Positions 43,719 through 52,233 of a stretch of DNA of 64,000 nucleotides are shown here, in pieces; position 1 is the stretch's first letter, and each line of letters begins with the position of its first letter. Under the pieces are notes generated by a model. The model ran no database searches and was not told the DNA's origin. It was given only the letters and a program-made list of their open reading frames with translations. The position numbers were made by a program, and so were the translations under genes. Origin of the DNA: a bacterium (GTDB lineage: Bacteria > Pseudomonadota > Alphaproteobacteria > Caulobacterales > Hyphomonadaceae); NCBI GenBank assembly GCA_016125045.1, contig WGML01000009.1, positions 1-64,000 of the forward strand, read 5' to 3'.

Positions 43719-44515
43719 CCCTCACCGCCTCCAACATCACTGTGTCAGCATCCGGCAGGACCATCGTCGACGGGGTTCACCTCGCCCTGGCGGCGGGCGA
43801 GTTCGTCGGATTGATCGGCCCCAACGGCGCCGGCAAGTCGACCCTCATGCGCGCGCTGGCGGGGGTGCAGCGACCAAGCGCCGGGGTCGTCGCGGCGGCG
43901 AATCGACCGCTTCAAGCAACGCCGCCGCGCCAGCGCGCGCGAACCATCGCCTATCTTCCTCAAGATCGCCGCATCGAATGGCGTCTCAGCGTGCGCGACG
44001 TTGTGCGGCTCGGCCGCTTCCCTCATCAGGCGGGCGACGGTCGACCGACCCCGGACTGCGAAGCCGCCGTCACCCGGGCCCTGACGCGGGTGGAGCTGCT
44101 CGACCTGTCGGAGCGGCCCGCGACCGTGTTGTCCGGCGGCGAGTTGAGTCGGGTTCTGCTAGCGCGCGCCCTCGCCGTGGAAGCGCCGTTCATGCTCCTG
44201 GACGAGCCCGCCGCCGCGCTCGATCCCTACCACCAGATATTGGTGATGGAGGTTCTGCGCGATTGCGCGCGGAACGGGTGCGGGGTGATGGCGGCCATTC
44301 ACGATCTCGCCCTGGCGGCGCGCTACATGGACCGGCTGATCCTGCTCGACGCCGGCCGGATCGTTTGCGACGGCCCACCGGCGGAGGTGATCACGCCGGA
44401 GCGACTGCGCGAGGTCTATCATGTGGAGTCCGTGTCCGAGATCGGGGCCGAGATGGGCGACGGATTGGGCGGCGGGGCCGCCGCCTTCCGATCCTGGCGG
44501 CGCATACGCGGTTGA
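43715..44515 (+). CDS. btuD: Cobalamin ABC transporter, ATPase BtuD
   Basis: A 266-residue ATP-binding subunit of the FecE/BtuD type. Walker A GPNGAGKST, Q-loop YLPQDRRIEWRLSVRDVV, signature LSGGELSRVLLARAL, Walker B FMLLDEPAAALDPYHQ, switch His in AAIHDLALAARYMDR. The C-terminal segment is short with no regulatory domain. It powers B12 uptake with BtuC. The gene ends the riboswitch-controlled operon; the cation facilitator gene starts 82 bases later. Confidence 0.9.
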   Translation: MTLTASNITVSASGRTIVDGVHLALAAGEFVGLIGPNGAGKSTLMRALAGVQRPSAGVVAAANRPLQATPPRQRARTIAYLPQDRRIEWRLSVRDVVRLGRFPHQAGDGRPTPDCEAAVTRALTRVELLDLSERPATVLSGGELSRVLLARALAVEAPFMLLDEPAAALDPYHQILVMEVLRDCARNGCGVMAAIHDLALAARYMDRLILLDAGRIVCDGPPAEVITPERLREVYHVESVSEIGAEMGDGLGGGAAAFRSWRRIRG

Positions 44516-44597
44516 CGGTGGATCGCGAGCGCGGCGTCGCCTATAGGACTGGAATGCCGCGAGCTTCTCCCAACGGCCGAACACGACGGCCGACCAC

Positions 44598-45620
44598 ATG
44601 ACCGAGCGGGTGGAACGGGCGCTCACCGCGCGCGAGGCCGCGTGCAATCGCGTATTCGGCCAGGACCAGGCGCGCTCCGGCGAGCGGCGGACCGCGATCG
44701 TCGTCATCGTCACCGCGGTCATGATGGTCGTGGAGATCGCCGCCGGCGTCGTCTACGGATCGATGGCGCTCCTCGCGGACGGGCTGCACATGGCCTCCCA
44801 CGCGGCGGCGCTCACCGTCACGCTCTGCGCCTACGTCATCGCCAGGCGCTACGCCGCCGACTCGCGTTTCAGCTTCGGCACGGGCAAGATCAACGCGCTC
44901 GCCGGACTGGTGAGCGCCGTGCTGTTGGCCGGCTTCGCCGCCCTGATGGTGGTCGAAAGCATCGGCCGGATATTCGCCCCCGTCGAGATACACTTCGATC
45001 AGGCGATCATGGTCGCGGTCATCGGACTTGTGGTGAATGGCGGTTGCGCCTTGCTGCTGTCGCACTCCGGCGAGGATCACCACGGCCATGGCCACCATCA
45101 TCACGCCTACGAACATGGGCATGGAAATGACCATCATCATGACGAGCACGGCGAGGGCGACCGCGAGCTTCACCGCGACCTCAATCTGCGGGCCGCCTAT
45201 TTCCACGTCCTCGCCGACGCCCTGACGTCGGTGCTGGCGATCGCGGCGCTAGTCGCCGGCCGGTTCGCGGGACTGTCGATTCTTGATCCGGTGATCGGCA
45301 TCGTCGGAGCGGTGCTCGTCGCGCACTGGTCGATCGGCCTCATGCGGCAGACCGGCGCGGTTCTGCTGGATCTGCAGGCCCCGGATGAAGTGCTCGAAGC
45401 CGTTCGCCAGTCAATCGAGGGCGACGACGGCGAGCACCAGGTGGTCGACCTCCATGTCTGGTCGATCGGCCCGGGCATCCGCAGCGCCGAAATCGTCGTA
45501 TCGAGCAGCGATCCTCAGGCGCCGGGGGTGTACCGGGCGCGGCTGCCGGCGTCCGCTCGCGTCGTCCACTCGGTGATCGAGGTCAACGCGCGCGCCCCGC
45601 TCGGGACGAGCAAGCCTTGA
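44598..45620 (+). CDS. Cation diffusion facilitator, DmeF-like cobalt/nickel exporter
   Basis: A 340-residue inner-membrane transporter with six helices. Metal site motifs: ADGLHMASHAA in helix 2 and HVLADALTSV in helix 5 (each H-x3-D or equivalent). A His-rich loop between helices 4 and 5 (HHGHGHHHHAYEHGHGNDHH, about residues 158-177) binds metal. The start region VFGQDQARSGERRT matches the DmeF subgroup, known for cobalt and nickel efflux in Cupriavidus and rhizobia; zinc cannot be excluded. It lies downstream of the B12 import operon, which may link cobalt and cobalamin homeostasis, but has its own 82-base gap. Confidence 0.82.
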   Translation: MTERVERALTAREAACNRVFGQDQARSGERRTAIVVIVTAVMMVVEIAAGVVYGSMALLADGLHMASHAAALTVTLCAYVIARRYAADSRFSFGTGKINALAGLVSAVLLAGFAALMVVESIGRIFAPVEIHFDQAIMVAVIGLVVNGGCALLLSHSGEDHHGHGHHHHAYEHGHGNDHHHDEHGEGDRELHRDLNLRAAYFHVLADALTSVLAIAALVAGRFAGLSILDPVIGIVGAVLVAHWSIGLMRQTGAVLLDLQAPDEVLEAVRQSIEGDDGEHQVVDLHVWSIGPGIRSAEIVVSSSDPQAPGVYRARLPASARVVHSVIEVNARAPLGTSKP

Positions 45621-45693
45621 GACCCGGACTGGACTTCGCCGCCCGCTGCGCCAGAATGAACCGGCTCTGCGTTCGAATCCGAAGGAGATCGCC

Positions 45694-46704
45694 ATGAGAA
45701 CGACCATGTTCGCGCTCGCGCTTGCCGCACTCACTCCCGGCGCGGCCTTCGCGCAGGCGGCGGGCTATGAGGTCCCACGCACCATCTGGGGCACGCCGGA
45801 CCTTGGCGGCTACTGGACCAACGGGTCGCTCACCTCGCTCGAACGGTCGCCGCAGTTCAGCGGACTTGTGATCTCGGAGGCCGAGGCAGCCCGGATCGAA
45901 GGCCAGCGCGCGGCGTTTTCACAGGCGCAGGACCGGCCAAGCGATCCCAACGCCCCGGCGCCGCCGCGTGGGCAGGATGTCGGCGGATACAACGCCTTCT
46001 GGACCGACCCCGGAACCCGTTTTGGTACAGTGAAGGGCGAGATTCGCTCGTCCTGGATCGTCGAGCCTGCCAACGGGCGGATTCCCTACACCCCAGAAGG
46101 GCGCAAGAAGTTCGAGAGCGAACTCGCCAAGCGCCGCACGACGTTTGACGGTCCCGAAATGCGGCCGACGGCTGAGCGCTGCCTCGTCGGGTTCGGGTCT
46201 ACCGGCGGCCCGCCGATGATCAACGTCCTGTACAACAACCACTATCAGATCGTTCAGGGACCTGACTCGGTCATGATCCTCGTGGAGATGAATCATGACG
46301 CGCGGATCATCCGGATGGAGAGCGAGCATCAGCCGCTCTCGCGCTGGCTCGGCGATTCCGTCGGCCGTTGGGAGGGCGACACGCTCGTCGTTGAGACAAC
46401 CAACTTTCATCCCGACGAAGCGCTTCGCCCCTATTTCAGCGCGACATTCTGGGTGTCGCCCGATGCGAAGGTCACCGAACGGTTCACCCGCTGGTCGGAC
46501 GATCAGATCCTCTACGAGTTCTCGGTCGACGATCCGAAGATGCTGGAACGCCCGTGGCACGCCGAGATGTCGCTCAACCGATCGGACGAACAGGTGTTTG
46601 AGTATGCCTGCCACGAGGGCAACTACTCGCTTCCCGGCATTCTCGCCGGAGCCCGCAAGGATGAGCGGGAAGGCCGCACGACCGTGGCGGACCTGACGGA
46701 GTGA
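45694..46704 (+). CDS. Exported protein of a common but uncharacterised proteobacterial family
   Basis: A 336-residue protein with signal peptide ending AAFAQ. The mature part has the recurrent pattern of an uncharacterised secreted family: PRTIWGTPDLGGYWTNGS near the start, RRTTFDGPEMRPTAERCLVG, NNHYQIVQGPDSVMILVEMNHDARIIRM, SVGRWEGDTLVVETTNF and ERPWHAEMSLNRSDEQVFEYACHEGNYSL. Paralogues are often numerous in sphingomonads and related marine bacteria. No catalytic motif is evident and no function is known to me. GAAGGAG precedes the ATG. It stands between the cation facilitator and the channel gene. Confidence 0.65.
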   Translation: MRTTMFALALAALTPGAAFAQAAGYEVPRTIWGTPDLGGYWTNGSLTSLERSPQFSGLVISEAEAARIEGQRAAFSQAQDRPSDPNAPAPPRGQDVGGYNAFWTDPGTRFGTVKGEIRSSWIVEPANGRIPYTPEGRKKFESELAKRRTTFDGPEMRPTAERCLVGFGSTGGPPMINVLYNNHYQIVQGPDSVMILVEMNHDARIIRMESEHQPLSRWLGDSVGRWEGDTLVVETTNFHPDEALRPYFSATFWVSPDAKVTERFTRWSDDQILYEFSVDDPKMLERPWHAEMSLNRSDEQVFEYACHEGNYSLPGILAGARKDEREGRTTVADLTE

Positions 46705-46765
46705 GTCACGCGGTGATCGAGGATGGGCCGGCGTCTTGCATGTCGTGCGGGCGGCGTCGCCATAT

Positions 46766-47560
46766 ATGACCCAGCCGTCCGAGACCTCGACCAGCATGTT
46801 CGACCGCAAGAAGCTGCGCCATCTCTATCATGGCGGATCGCGCGCCGCGATCCGCTTTCAGGCGACCCTGCTCGTTTTTGACGCGCTGCTGATCGCGTTC
46901 TTCATCGTCTCGCCCTTTCTTGAGCAGGGCCCGCTTTTTCTGATCGTCGACTACGTCATCGCCGCGATCCTCTTTGTCGACCTGTGCGCGAGGGCCTACG
47001 CGTATGGCGATGTCAGCAAATGGCTGAAACGGCCGCTCGTCTGGGCGGATATCGTCGTTCTTCTTTCGCTGCTCGTGCCGAACGTCATCTTCAACATGGG
47101 ATTCCTGAGAATCCTCCGGGCCTACACGCTGGTCAACTCGGCGGCCTTCTGGCGGGTTGTCGGCGGCGGACGGTGGGCCGACACGCAAACGTCCGAGACC
47201 GTCAAGGCGATCGCGAACCTGTTCGTGTTCGTGTTCATGATGTCCTCGCTCGTGCACACGAGCTTCGCGGCGCGCGTGCCGACCATCAAGTCCTACATGG
47301 ACTCGCTCTATTTCACGATCACGTCCCTCTCCACGACCGGCTATGGAGACATCATCCTGCCCGGCTTCTGGGGGCGGCTCCTGTCGATGATCATCATGAT
47401 CGGCGGCGTGACGCTGTTCTTCCGGCTGGTCTCGGTCGTGGTCCGCACGCCCAAGGTCCGCCACCCCTGTCACTCATGCGGCCTGTTGCGACACGATCCG
47501 GACGCCGTCTACTGCAAGGCGTGCGGAGAGAAGGTCCGCATCATTCACGACAATGACTGA
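46766..47560 (+). CDS. Potassium channel with C-terminal zinc ribbon
   Basis: About 264 residues from the ATG at 46766; another ATG at 46796 (MFDRKKLRH) is nearly as likely, and neither has a strong ribosome site. Membrane architecture is of the voltage-gated-like six-helix type: helices around FQATLLVFDALLIAFFIVSPF, LIVDYVIAAILFVDLCARAY, VWADIVVLLSLLVPNVIF, an S4-like GFLRILRAYTLVNS, then IANLFVFVFMMSSLVH. The pore loop has the selectivity filter TTGYGD in ITSLSTTGYGDI. After the last helix a zinc ribbon follows: CHSCG ... YCKACG. The four Cys at the C-terminus probably bind a zinc ion and may act in gating or assembly. No partner gene is visible. Confidence 0.78.
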   Translation: MTQPSETSTSMFDRKKLRHLYHGGSRAAIRFQATLLVFDALLIAFFIVSPFLEQGPLFLIVDYVIAAILFVDLCARAYAYGDVSKWLKRPLVWADIVVLLSLLVPNVIFNMGFLRILRAYTLVNSAAFWRVVGGGRWADTQTSETVKAIANLFVFVFMMSSLVHTSFAARVPTIKSYMDSLYFTITSLSTTGYGDIILPGFWGRLLSMIIMIGGVTLFFRLVSVVVRTPKVRHPCHSCGLLRHDPDAVYCKACGEKVRIIHDND

Positions 47561-47584
47561 CCGGTTCGCAGACAGAACGCAGGC

Positions 47585-49072
47585 CTAGTCGTTGAGGTCG
47601 TCCGCGCCGGGATAGTCCATCGTGCCGGCAAAGCGCCGCTCTGACATCGTGCTCGCCACCCCCGCCGCCATCATTCGCCGCCCCGCCGCATCCTTCGACA
47701 GGATGAATCGGTCATAGGTCTGCCCGTCAGCGGTGTAGGCGGTGTAGTCGAGCCGGTCGCCGTCCACCCCGATGACCTGAAAGAACTGGGTGTTTTCGGC
47801 CCGCCGCGTGAGAGTCACACCGTCATCGGCGTAATCGTCCCAGCCATTCTCGCGCCAGACATACTGCTTTGCGCCGCTCACCGAGTTCACAAACATCGGC
47901 CCGACGGACCCATCCGCCGCATTCTGCGCCGATACGCGCTCAGGGGTCTGACCGCCCGCGGCGTCGAGCGCACCGCGCGCATAGGTGTGATCATGGCCCT
48001 GGAGCACGAGATCGACGTCGTTCGCCCTAAGCACGGGGAGGAGGATCTTGCGGCGAGCCTCGTCATCCCGCCCGCGTCCCGAGGAAAAGACCGGATGATG
48101 GAAGGTCACCACTTTCCAGCGCGCGTCGGACGCCTTCAGCGCCGCGTCGAGCCACCGGGCCTGAGCGTCGAGTTCACCGCCCTGCGTCGACAGGACGAAC
48201 ACGTGCAGATCCTGCGTGTAGCGCACATCATAGACGGTCTCGGCGAGCTCCGCCGGCAGCCCGTCGACGACTGGAAGTCGGAATTGCGGCCGCCACAGAA
48301 TCGACAGCGCGCGCCGCGCGTCCTGATCGGACCCGAGGCGGAAATACTCATGATTGCCGGCGACCGGGACGGCGGGAACCATGCCATGAATGAAGCCGAC
48401 CGCCTTGAACCACTGCGACCATTCATAGTCGCGGGACGCTCGGTCCACGAGATCGCCCGCGTGAAGGATGAAGCGAGCGTCCGGCGCCTTGGCGTAAGCG
48501 GCGCGCACGACCCGCGCCCAGTGGGACAGGATGCCGTTCTGCGCGTCGCCGAGATAGACGAAGCGAACCGGCCCAGCGAGCGGAGCGGTGCGAACCTGGA
48601 ACCACTCGCTCCAGCGCCCCTCGGCGCCGCGGACCCGGTAGGCGTAGAGCGTGTCCGGTTCGAGCCCGTCGAACAAAACCGAATGATATCCCACGGGCGC
48701 GAGCGCCGCGTTGTCCTCGATTGCGAACATCTCGGACGCAAGGGGTACGCTCGCAAGGTCCAGCCGCTCGGTGTCGGCGCGAACGGTGCGGGCGGCGAGA
48801 TCGAACCGCGCATCCGGAGTGGCGCGCGCGATCTGTGCTTCGGTGGCGGCGACGCTCGCATCCGTGCGCCAGGAGACGGCGAGCGAGCGGGCGGGATCGC
48901 CGGCGAACGTCACCACGATGCGATCCGGCCAGGCAGAGGCCGTCTGCCAGGGCGGTTGGGCGTGAGCCCCTTCATGAGCGAAGGCCCGGGGAGACAGCTC
49001 CATGGGACCCGCGATCAGAGACGCCAGGACCGCCGATGCGACGAATAGGCCGCGCGAGACATGCGTGTTCAT
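47585..49072 (-). CDS. Purple acid phosphatase-like metallophosphoesterase
   Basis: A 495-residue exported enzyme. The signal peptide runs to about ELSPRAFA. An N-terminal fibronectin-like domain (IVVTFAGDPARSLAVSWRTD ... YRVRGAEGRWSEWFQVRTAP) is followed by the metallophosphoesterase domain with metal-ligand motifs GDAQNG, HAGDLVDRA, PVAGNHEY, TFHHPVFSS and GHDHTYARG. All ligands of the dinuclear centre seem to be present. It should cleave phosphate esters in the periplasm. The ATG at 49072 has GGGGAG five bases upstream; the frame extends six codons further. It fits with the phytase as part of phosphate scavenging. Confidence 0.82.
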   Translation of the reverse strand: MNTHVSRGLFVASAVLASLIAGPMELSPRAFAHEGAHAQPPWQTASAWPDRIVVTFAGDPARSLAVSWRTDASVAATEAQIARATPDARFDLAARTVRADTERLDLASVPLASEMFAIEDNAALAPVGYHSVLFDGLEPDTLYAYRVRGAEGRWSEWFQVRTAPLAGPVRFVYLGDAQNGILSHWARVVRAAYAKAPDARFILHAGDLVDRASRDYEWSQWFKAVGFIHGMVPAVPVAGNHEYFRLGSDQDARRALSILWRPQFRLPVVDGLPAELAETVYDVRYTQDLHVFVLSTQGGELDAQARWLDAALKASDARWKVVTFHHPVFSSGRGRDDEARRKILLPVLRANDVDLVLQGHDHTYARGALDAAGGQTPERVSAQNAADGSVGPMFVNSVSGAKQYVWRENGWDDYADDGVTLTRRAENTQFFQVIGVDGDRLDYTAYTADGQTYDRFILSKDAAGRRMMAAGVASTMSERRFAGTMDYPGADDLND

Positions 49073-49203
49073 CGTTTCTCCCCGTTTCACGTCCCCCTCC
49101 TAGCAGGGTTTTGCGACAGACCGGCGCCAAACAATTCCCGGACGCCGGTGACGAATGGCCGGGAGTATGGTGTCATTGCTCTCGAACCGATGGTCGAAGC
49201 CCC

Positions 49204-50547
49204 ATGCTCGACCGCCCGCAAGGACCGCCGAAAGCGATGATCACCGGCGCCCACATCCAGACGAATCCGAGCGGCCGCGTGTGGCCCGATCCAGCGTCGG
49301 TCCCGCTCGCGGATTTCAACGTCGCCCGCCCGTCACTGTTTCAGGACGATGTGGTCTTGCCCTATTTCGCGCGGCTGCGCCGGGAAGCGCCGGTACATTA
49401 CTGCCGCGAGAGCCGGGTCGGGCCTTACTGGTCGGTCTCGACCTTCGATCTGATCATGGCCGTCGACACGAACCACCGAGCGTTCTCCTCCGACGCCTTT
49501 CGCGGCGGCATCGGGCTCGCCGACCAGGCGCCGGACTTCACCGTGCCGAGCTTCATCGCCATGGACCCGCCGCAGCACGACGCTCATCGAAAAGTCGTCC
49601 AGCCGATCGTGGCGCCGTCCAACCTCGCCCGCCTCCAGTCGACGATCCGCGAGCGCACGGTGCGCGTGATCGACGGTCTGCCGCGCGGCGAGGTGTTTGA
49701 CTGGGTGGAGCGGGTGTCGATCGAGCTCACCACCATGATGCTCGCCACCCTCTTCGATTTTCCGTTCGAGGACCGCTGGAAACTCACCCGATGGTCGGAC
49801 GTCGCCACCAGCCAGCGCGGCGGACGGCTTCATGGAGGGGGCGTGCTGGAGAGCCAGGAGCACCGGCGCGCCGAACTCCTCGACTGCCTCGCCTGCTTCA
49901 CCGGCCTCTGGAACGAGCGGGCGAACGCCGATCCGCGTCCCGATCTGATCTCGATGCTCGCGCACGGCGAGGCGACGCGCGACATGGACCCGATGGCGTA
50001 TCTCGGCACGCTCACCCTGCTGATCGTCGGCGGTAACGACACGACCCGCAACTCGATGACAGGCGGCCTGCTCGCGCTCAGCCAATTCCCGGCGGAATTC
50101 GAGAAGCTGAAAGCGCGGCCCGCGCTCGTCGAAAGCATGGTTCCAGAAATCATCCGCTGGCAGACGCCGCTCGCCTACATGCGGCGCACCGCCGTTGAGG
50201 ATGTCGAGATCGGCGGCGAAACCATTCGCGCGGGCGACAAGGTCGCGATGTGGTATGTGTCGGGCAATCGGGACGAGGCGGTCTTCGACCGGCCGGACGA
50301 CTTCGTCATCGACCGCGAGCACCCACGTCGTCATCTGTCTTTCGGCTTCGGCGTGCACCGCTGCGTCGGCAACCGGCTCGCCGAGATGCAGCTGAAAATC
50401 CTGTGGGAGGAGATCCTCGCCCGCATTCCCGACATCGAGGTCATCGGCCCGCCGGAGCGCGTCCGGTCGAGTTTCGTCCGGGGGTATGAACGCCTGCCCG
50501 TTCGGATTCCCGAGCGTCGCGGGTCGATGGATGCGCGGCGTTCTTGA
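49204..50547 (+). CDS. CYP153-family cytochrome P450 (alkane terminal hydroxylase type)
   Basis: A 447-residue P450 from the ATG at 49204; the ATG at 49237 (MITGAHIQ) would also do. Family signals: FIAMDPPQHDAHRKVVQPIVAP, the I-helix oxygen-binding LLIVGGNDTTRNSMTGG, K-helix EIIRWQTPLAYMRR with ExxR, MWYVSGNRDEAVF, and the haem loop SFGFGVHRCVGNRLAE with the thiolate Cys. These stretches closely match CYP153A enzymes, which hydroxylate the end carbon of medium-chain alkanes. Ferredoxin and reductase partners are not seen next to it. It is followed 82 bases later by the AlmA-like gene. Confidence 0.85.
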   Translation: MLDRPQGPPKAMITGAHIQTNPSGRVWPDPASVPLADFNVARPSLFQDDVVLPYFARLRREAPVHYCRESRVGPYWSVSTFDLIMAVDTNHRAFSSDAFRGGIGLADQAPDFTVPSFIAMDPPQHDAHRKVVQPIVAPSNLARLQSTIRERTVRVIDGLPRGEVFDWVERVSIELTTMMLATLFDFPFEDRWKLTRWSDVATSQRGGRLHGGGVLESQEHRRAELLDCLACFTGLWNERANADPRPDLISMLAHGEATRDMDPMAYLGTLTLLIVGGNDTTRNSMTGGLLALSQFPAEFEKLKARPALVESMVPEIIRWQTPLAYMRRTAVEDVEIGGETIRAGDKVAMWYVSGNRDEAVFDRPDDFVIDREHPRRHLSFGFGVHRCVGNRLAEMQLKILWEEILARIPDIEVIGPPERVRSSFVRGYERLPVRIPERRGSMDARRS

Positions 50548-50629
50548 GATCGGGAGTTGACGGATCAGGGCTTGCGCCCCTCCAATGCTCCGCCTTGGGG
50601 AGGAGCTGACCGACGAAGGGAGCACGCCG

Positions 50630-52213
50630 ATGCCGCTCGAAGCCGCCACAGACGCCGGTCCGCCCACTGACCGCGCGCCGGAACATGTCGATGTGCTGAT
50701 CATCGGCGCGGGCATTTCGGGGATCGGCGCCGCCTGGCGCATCCAGCACAAGATGCCGCGCAAGTCCTTCCTCATCGTCGAAGCGCGCGGGGACCTTGGT
50801 GGGACATGGGATCTCTTCCGCTATCCTGGGATCCGGTCCGACAGCGACATGCACACGCTCGGCTTCGACTTCAAACCCTGGCTCGAGGCCAAGGCCATCG
50901 CGGACGGCCCGTCGATCAAGCGCTATCTGCGCGAGACGGTGGAGGAGAACCGCATCGATCGGAGGATCCGTTTCGGCCATCGCGTCAAGCGGTTGTCCTG
51001 GGACAGCAACACCGCGCAATGGACCGCCGAGATCGACACCGACGCCGGCCCGAGGCGCATCACGGCGGGGTTCGTGGTCTCCGGCGCGGGCTATTATCGC
51101 TACGACCGCGGCTACACGCCCGACTTCAAGGCGATCGAACGTTTTCGCGGGCAGGTGGTCCACCCTCAGCTCTGGCCGGAGGACCTCGATTACGCCGACA
51201 AGCGCGTTCTGGTGATCGGCTCTGGCGCGACCGCCGTGACCATCGTCCCGGAGATCGCCAAGACCGCCGCGCACGTGACCATGCTCCAGCGCTCGCCGAC
51301 CTACATGATCACGAGGCCGTCGGTGGACGCCATCGCATCCACCCTGCGCAAGGTGCTGCCGCGGCGGGCTGCCTACGCCATGTCCCGGCTGAAGAATATC
51401 GGGCTGCAGCTCATCGGTTTCCGCATGGCGCGCAAGCAGCCGCAAAAGATGAAGGAGCAGCTCCTCACCCTGGTGCGCGAGCAACTGCCCAAAGACTATG
51501 ACGTCGAGACGCATTTCACCCCGCGCTACAATCCCTGGGACCAGCGGCTCTGCCTCGTGCCGGACGGCGACTTCTTCAAGGCCGTCAGCGAGGGACGCGC
51601 GACCCTCGTCACGGACGAGATCGAAACCTTCACCGAGGCGGGCGTGACTCTGAACTCCGGGGACTCGATCGAGGCCGACATCGTTGTGACGGCGACCGGG
51701 CTCGAACTTCAACTTCTCGGCGGCGCGGAACTCGTTGTCGATGGAACGCCGGTCAACCTGCCGGACACGGTCGTCTATCGCGGAATGATGTTCTCGGGGG
51801 TTCCAAACCTCGCGAACGTGTTCGGCTACACCAATGCGTCCTGGACGCTGCGGTCGGATCTCGTCGCCGAGCGGGTTTGCCGCCTCATCCGGCGCATGGA
51901 TCATTTGGGCGAGGCGCAGGCGACGCCCGTGCACCCAGATCCCGCCTCGGCCGTCACGCCTTTCCTGGATTTTTCATCGGGCTATGTGACCCGCGCGATG
52001 GACCGCTTCCCAAAGCAGGGCGACCGCGCTCCCTGGCGGATCAACCAGAATTATCTGCTCGACCTGTTCGAGATCCGCTACGGGCGCATCGAGGACGGAG
52101 CGCTGAAATACGGGGCGCTGGCGGGCGCTTCGCCCCGGCCGTCCCATGCGAAGGCCGCTCCCGCCGAACCCAAACCGGAACAGGCGTCGCCTGAAACCGT
52201 GGCCGCGGAATAG
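50630..52213 (+). CDS. almA: AlmA-like flavin monooxygenase (long-chain alkane hydroxylase type)
   Basis: A 527-residue FAD/NADPH monooxygenase. FAD site: VDVLIIGAGISGIGAAWRI; then GGTWDLFRYPGIRSDSDMHTLGF; the Baeyer-Villiger/FMO fingerprint FxGxxxHxxxWP is FRGQVVHPQLWP; NADP site VLVIGSGATAVTIVP; and HFTPRYNPWDQRLCLVPDGD and IVVTATGLELQLLGG. These follow the AlmA sequence of Acinetobacter as I recall it along its whole length. AlmA is linked to oxidation of very long alkanes. The ATG at 50630 has GGGAG seven bases upstream; an ATG at 50585 extends it by 15 residues. The C-terminus carries a Pro/Ala-rich tail. Confidence 0.82.
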   Translation: MPLEAATDAGPPTDRAPEHVDVLIIGAGISGIGAAWRIQHKMPRKSFLIVEARGDLGGTWDLFRYPGIRSDSDMHTLGFDFKPWLEAKAIADGPSIKRYLRETVEENRIDRRIRFGHRVKRLSWDSNTAQWTAEIDTDAGPRRITAGFVVSGAGYYRYDRGYTPDFKAIERFRGQVVHPQLWPEDLDYADKRVLVIGSGATAVTIVPEIAKTAAHVTMLQRSPTYMITRPSVDAIASTLRKVLPRRAAYAMSRLKNIGLQLIGFRMARKQPQKMKEQLLTLVREQLPKDYDVETHFTPRYNPWDQRLCLVPDGDFFKAVSEGRATLVTDEIETFTEAGVTLNSGDSIEADIVVTATGLELQLLGGAELVVDGTPVNLPDTVVYRGMMFSGVPNLANVFGYTNASWTLRSDLVAERVCRLIRRMDHLGEAQATPVHPDPASAVTPFLDFSSGYVTRAMDRFPKQGDRAPWRINQNYLLDLFEIRYGRIEDGALKYGALAGASPRPSHAKAAPAEPKPEQASPETVAAE

Positions 52214-52233
52214 CCGGCCCTATTCCGCCGGCT
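52212..52233. terminator. Possible hairpin between convergent ends of almA and the RND permease gene
   Basis: AGCCGG (52212-52217) and CCGGCT (52228-52233) can pair across a 10-base loop. The stem spans the two stop codons. There is no T-run in either direction, so a terminator role is only possible. Confidence 0.3.

Noticed and set aside
45070..45160. Tandem CAT/CAC repeats resembling a short repeat array
   Set aside because: They encode the metal-binding His-rich loop of the cation facilitator and show no regular spacer.
48721..49203. Upstream extension of the P450 frame by 161 codons
   Set aside because: Arg-rich antisense reading of the phosphatase gene; P450 family length supports a start near 49204 or 49237.
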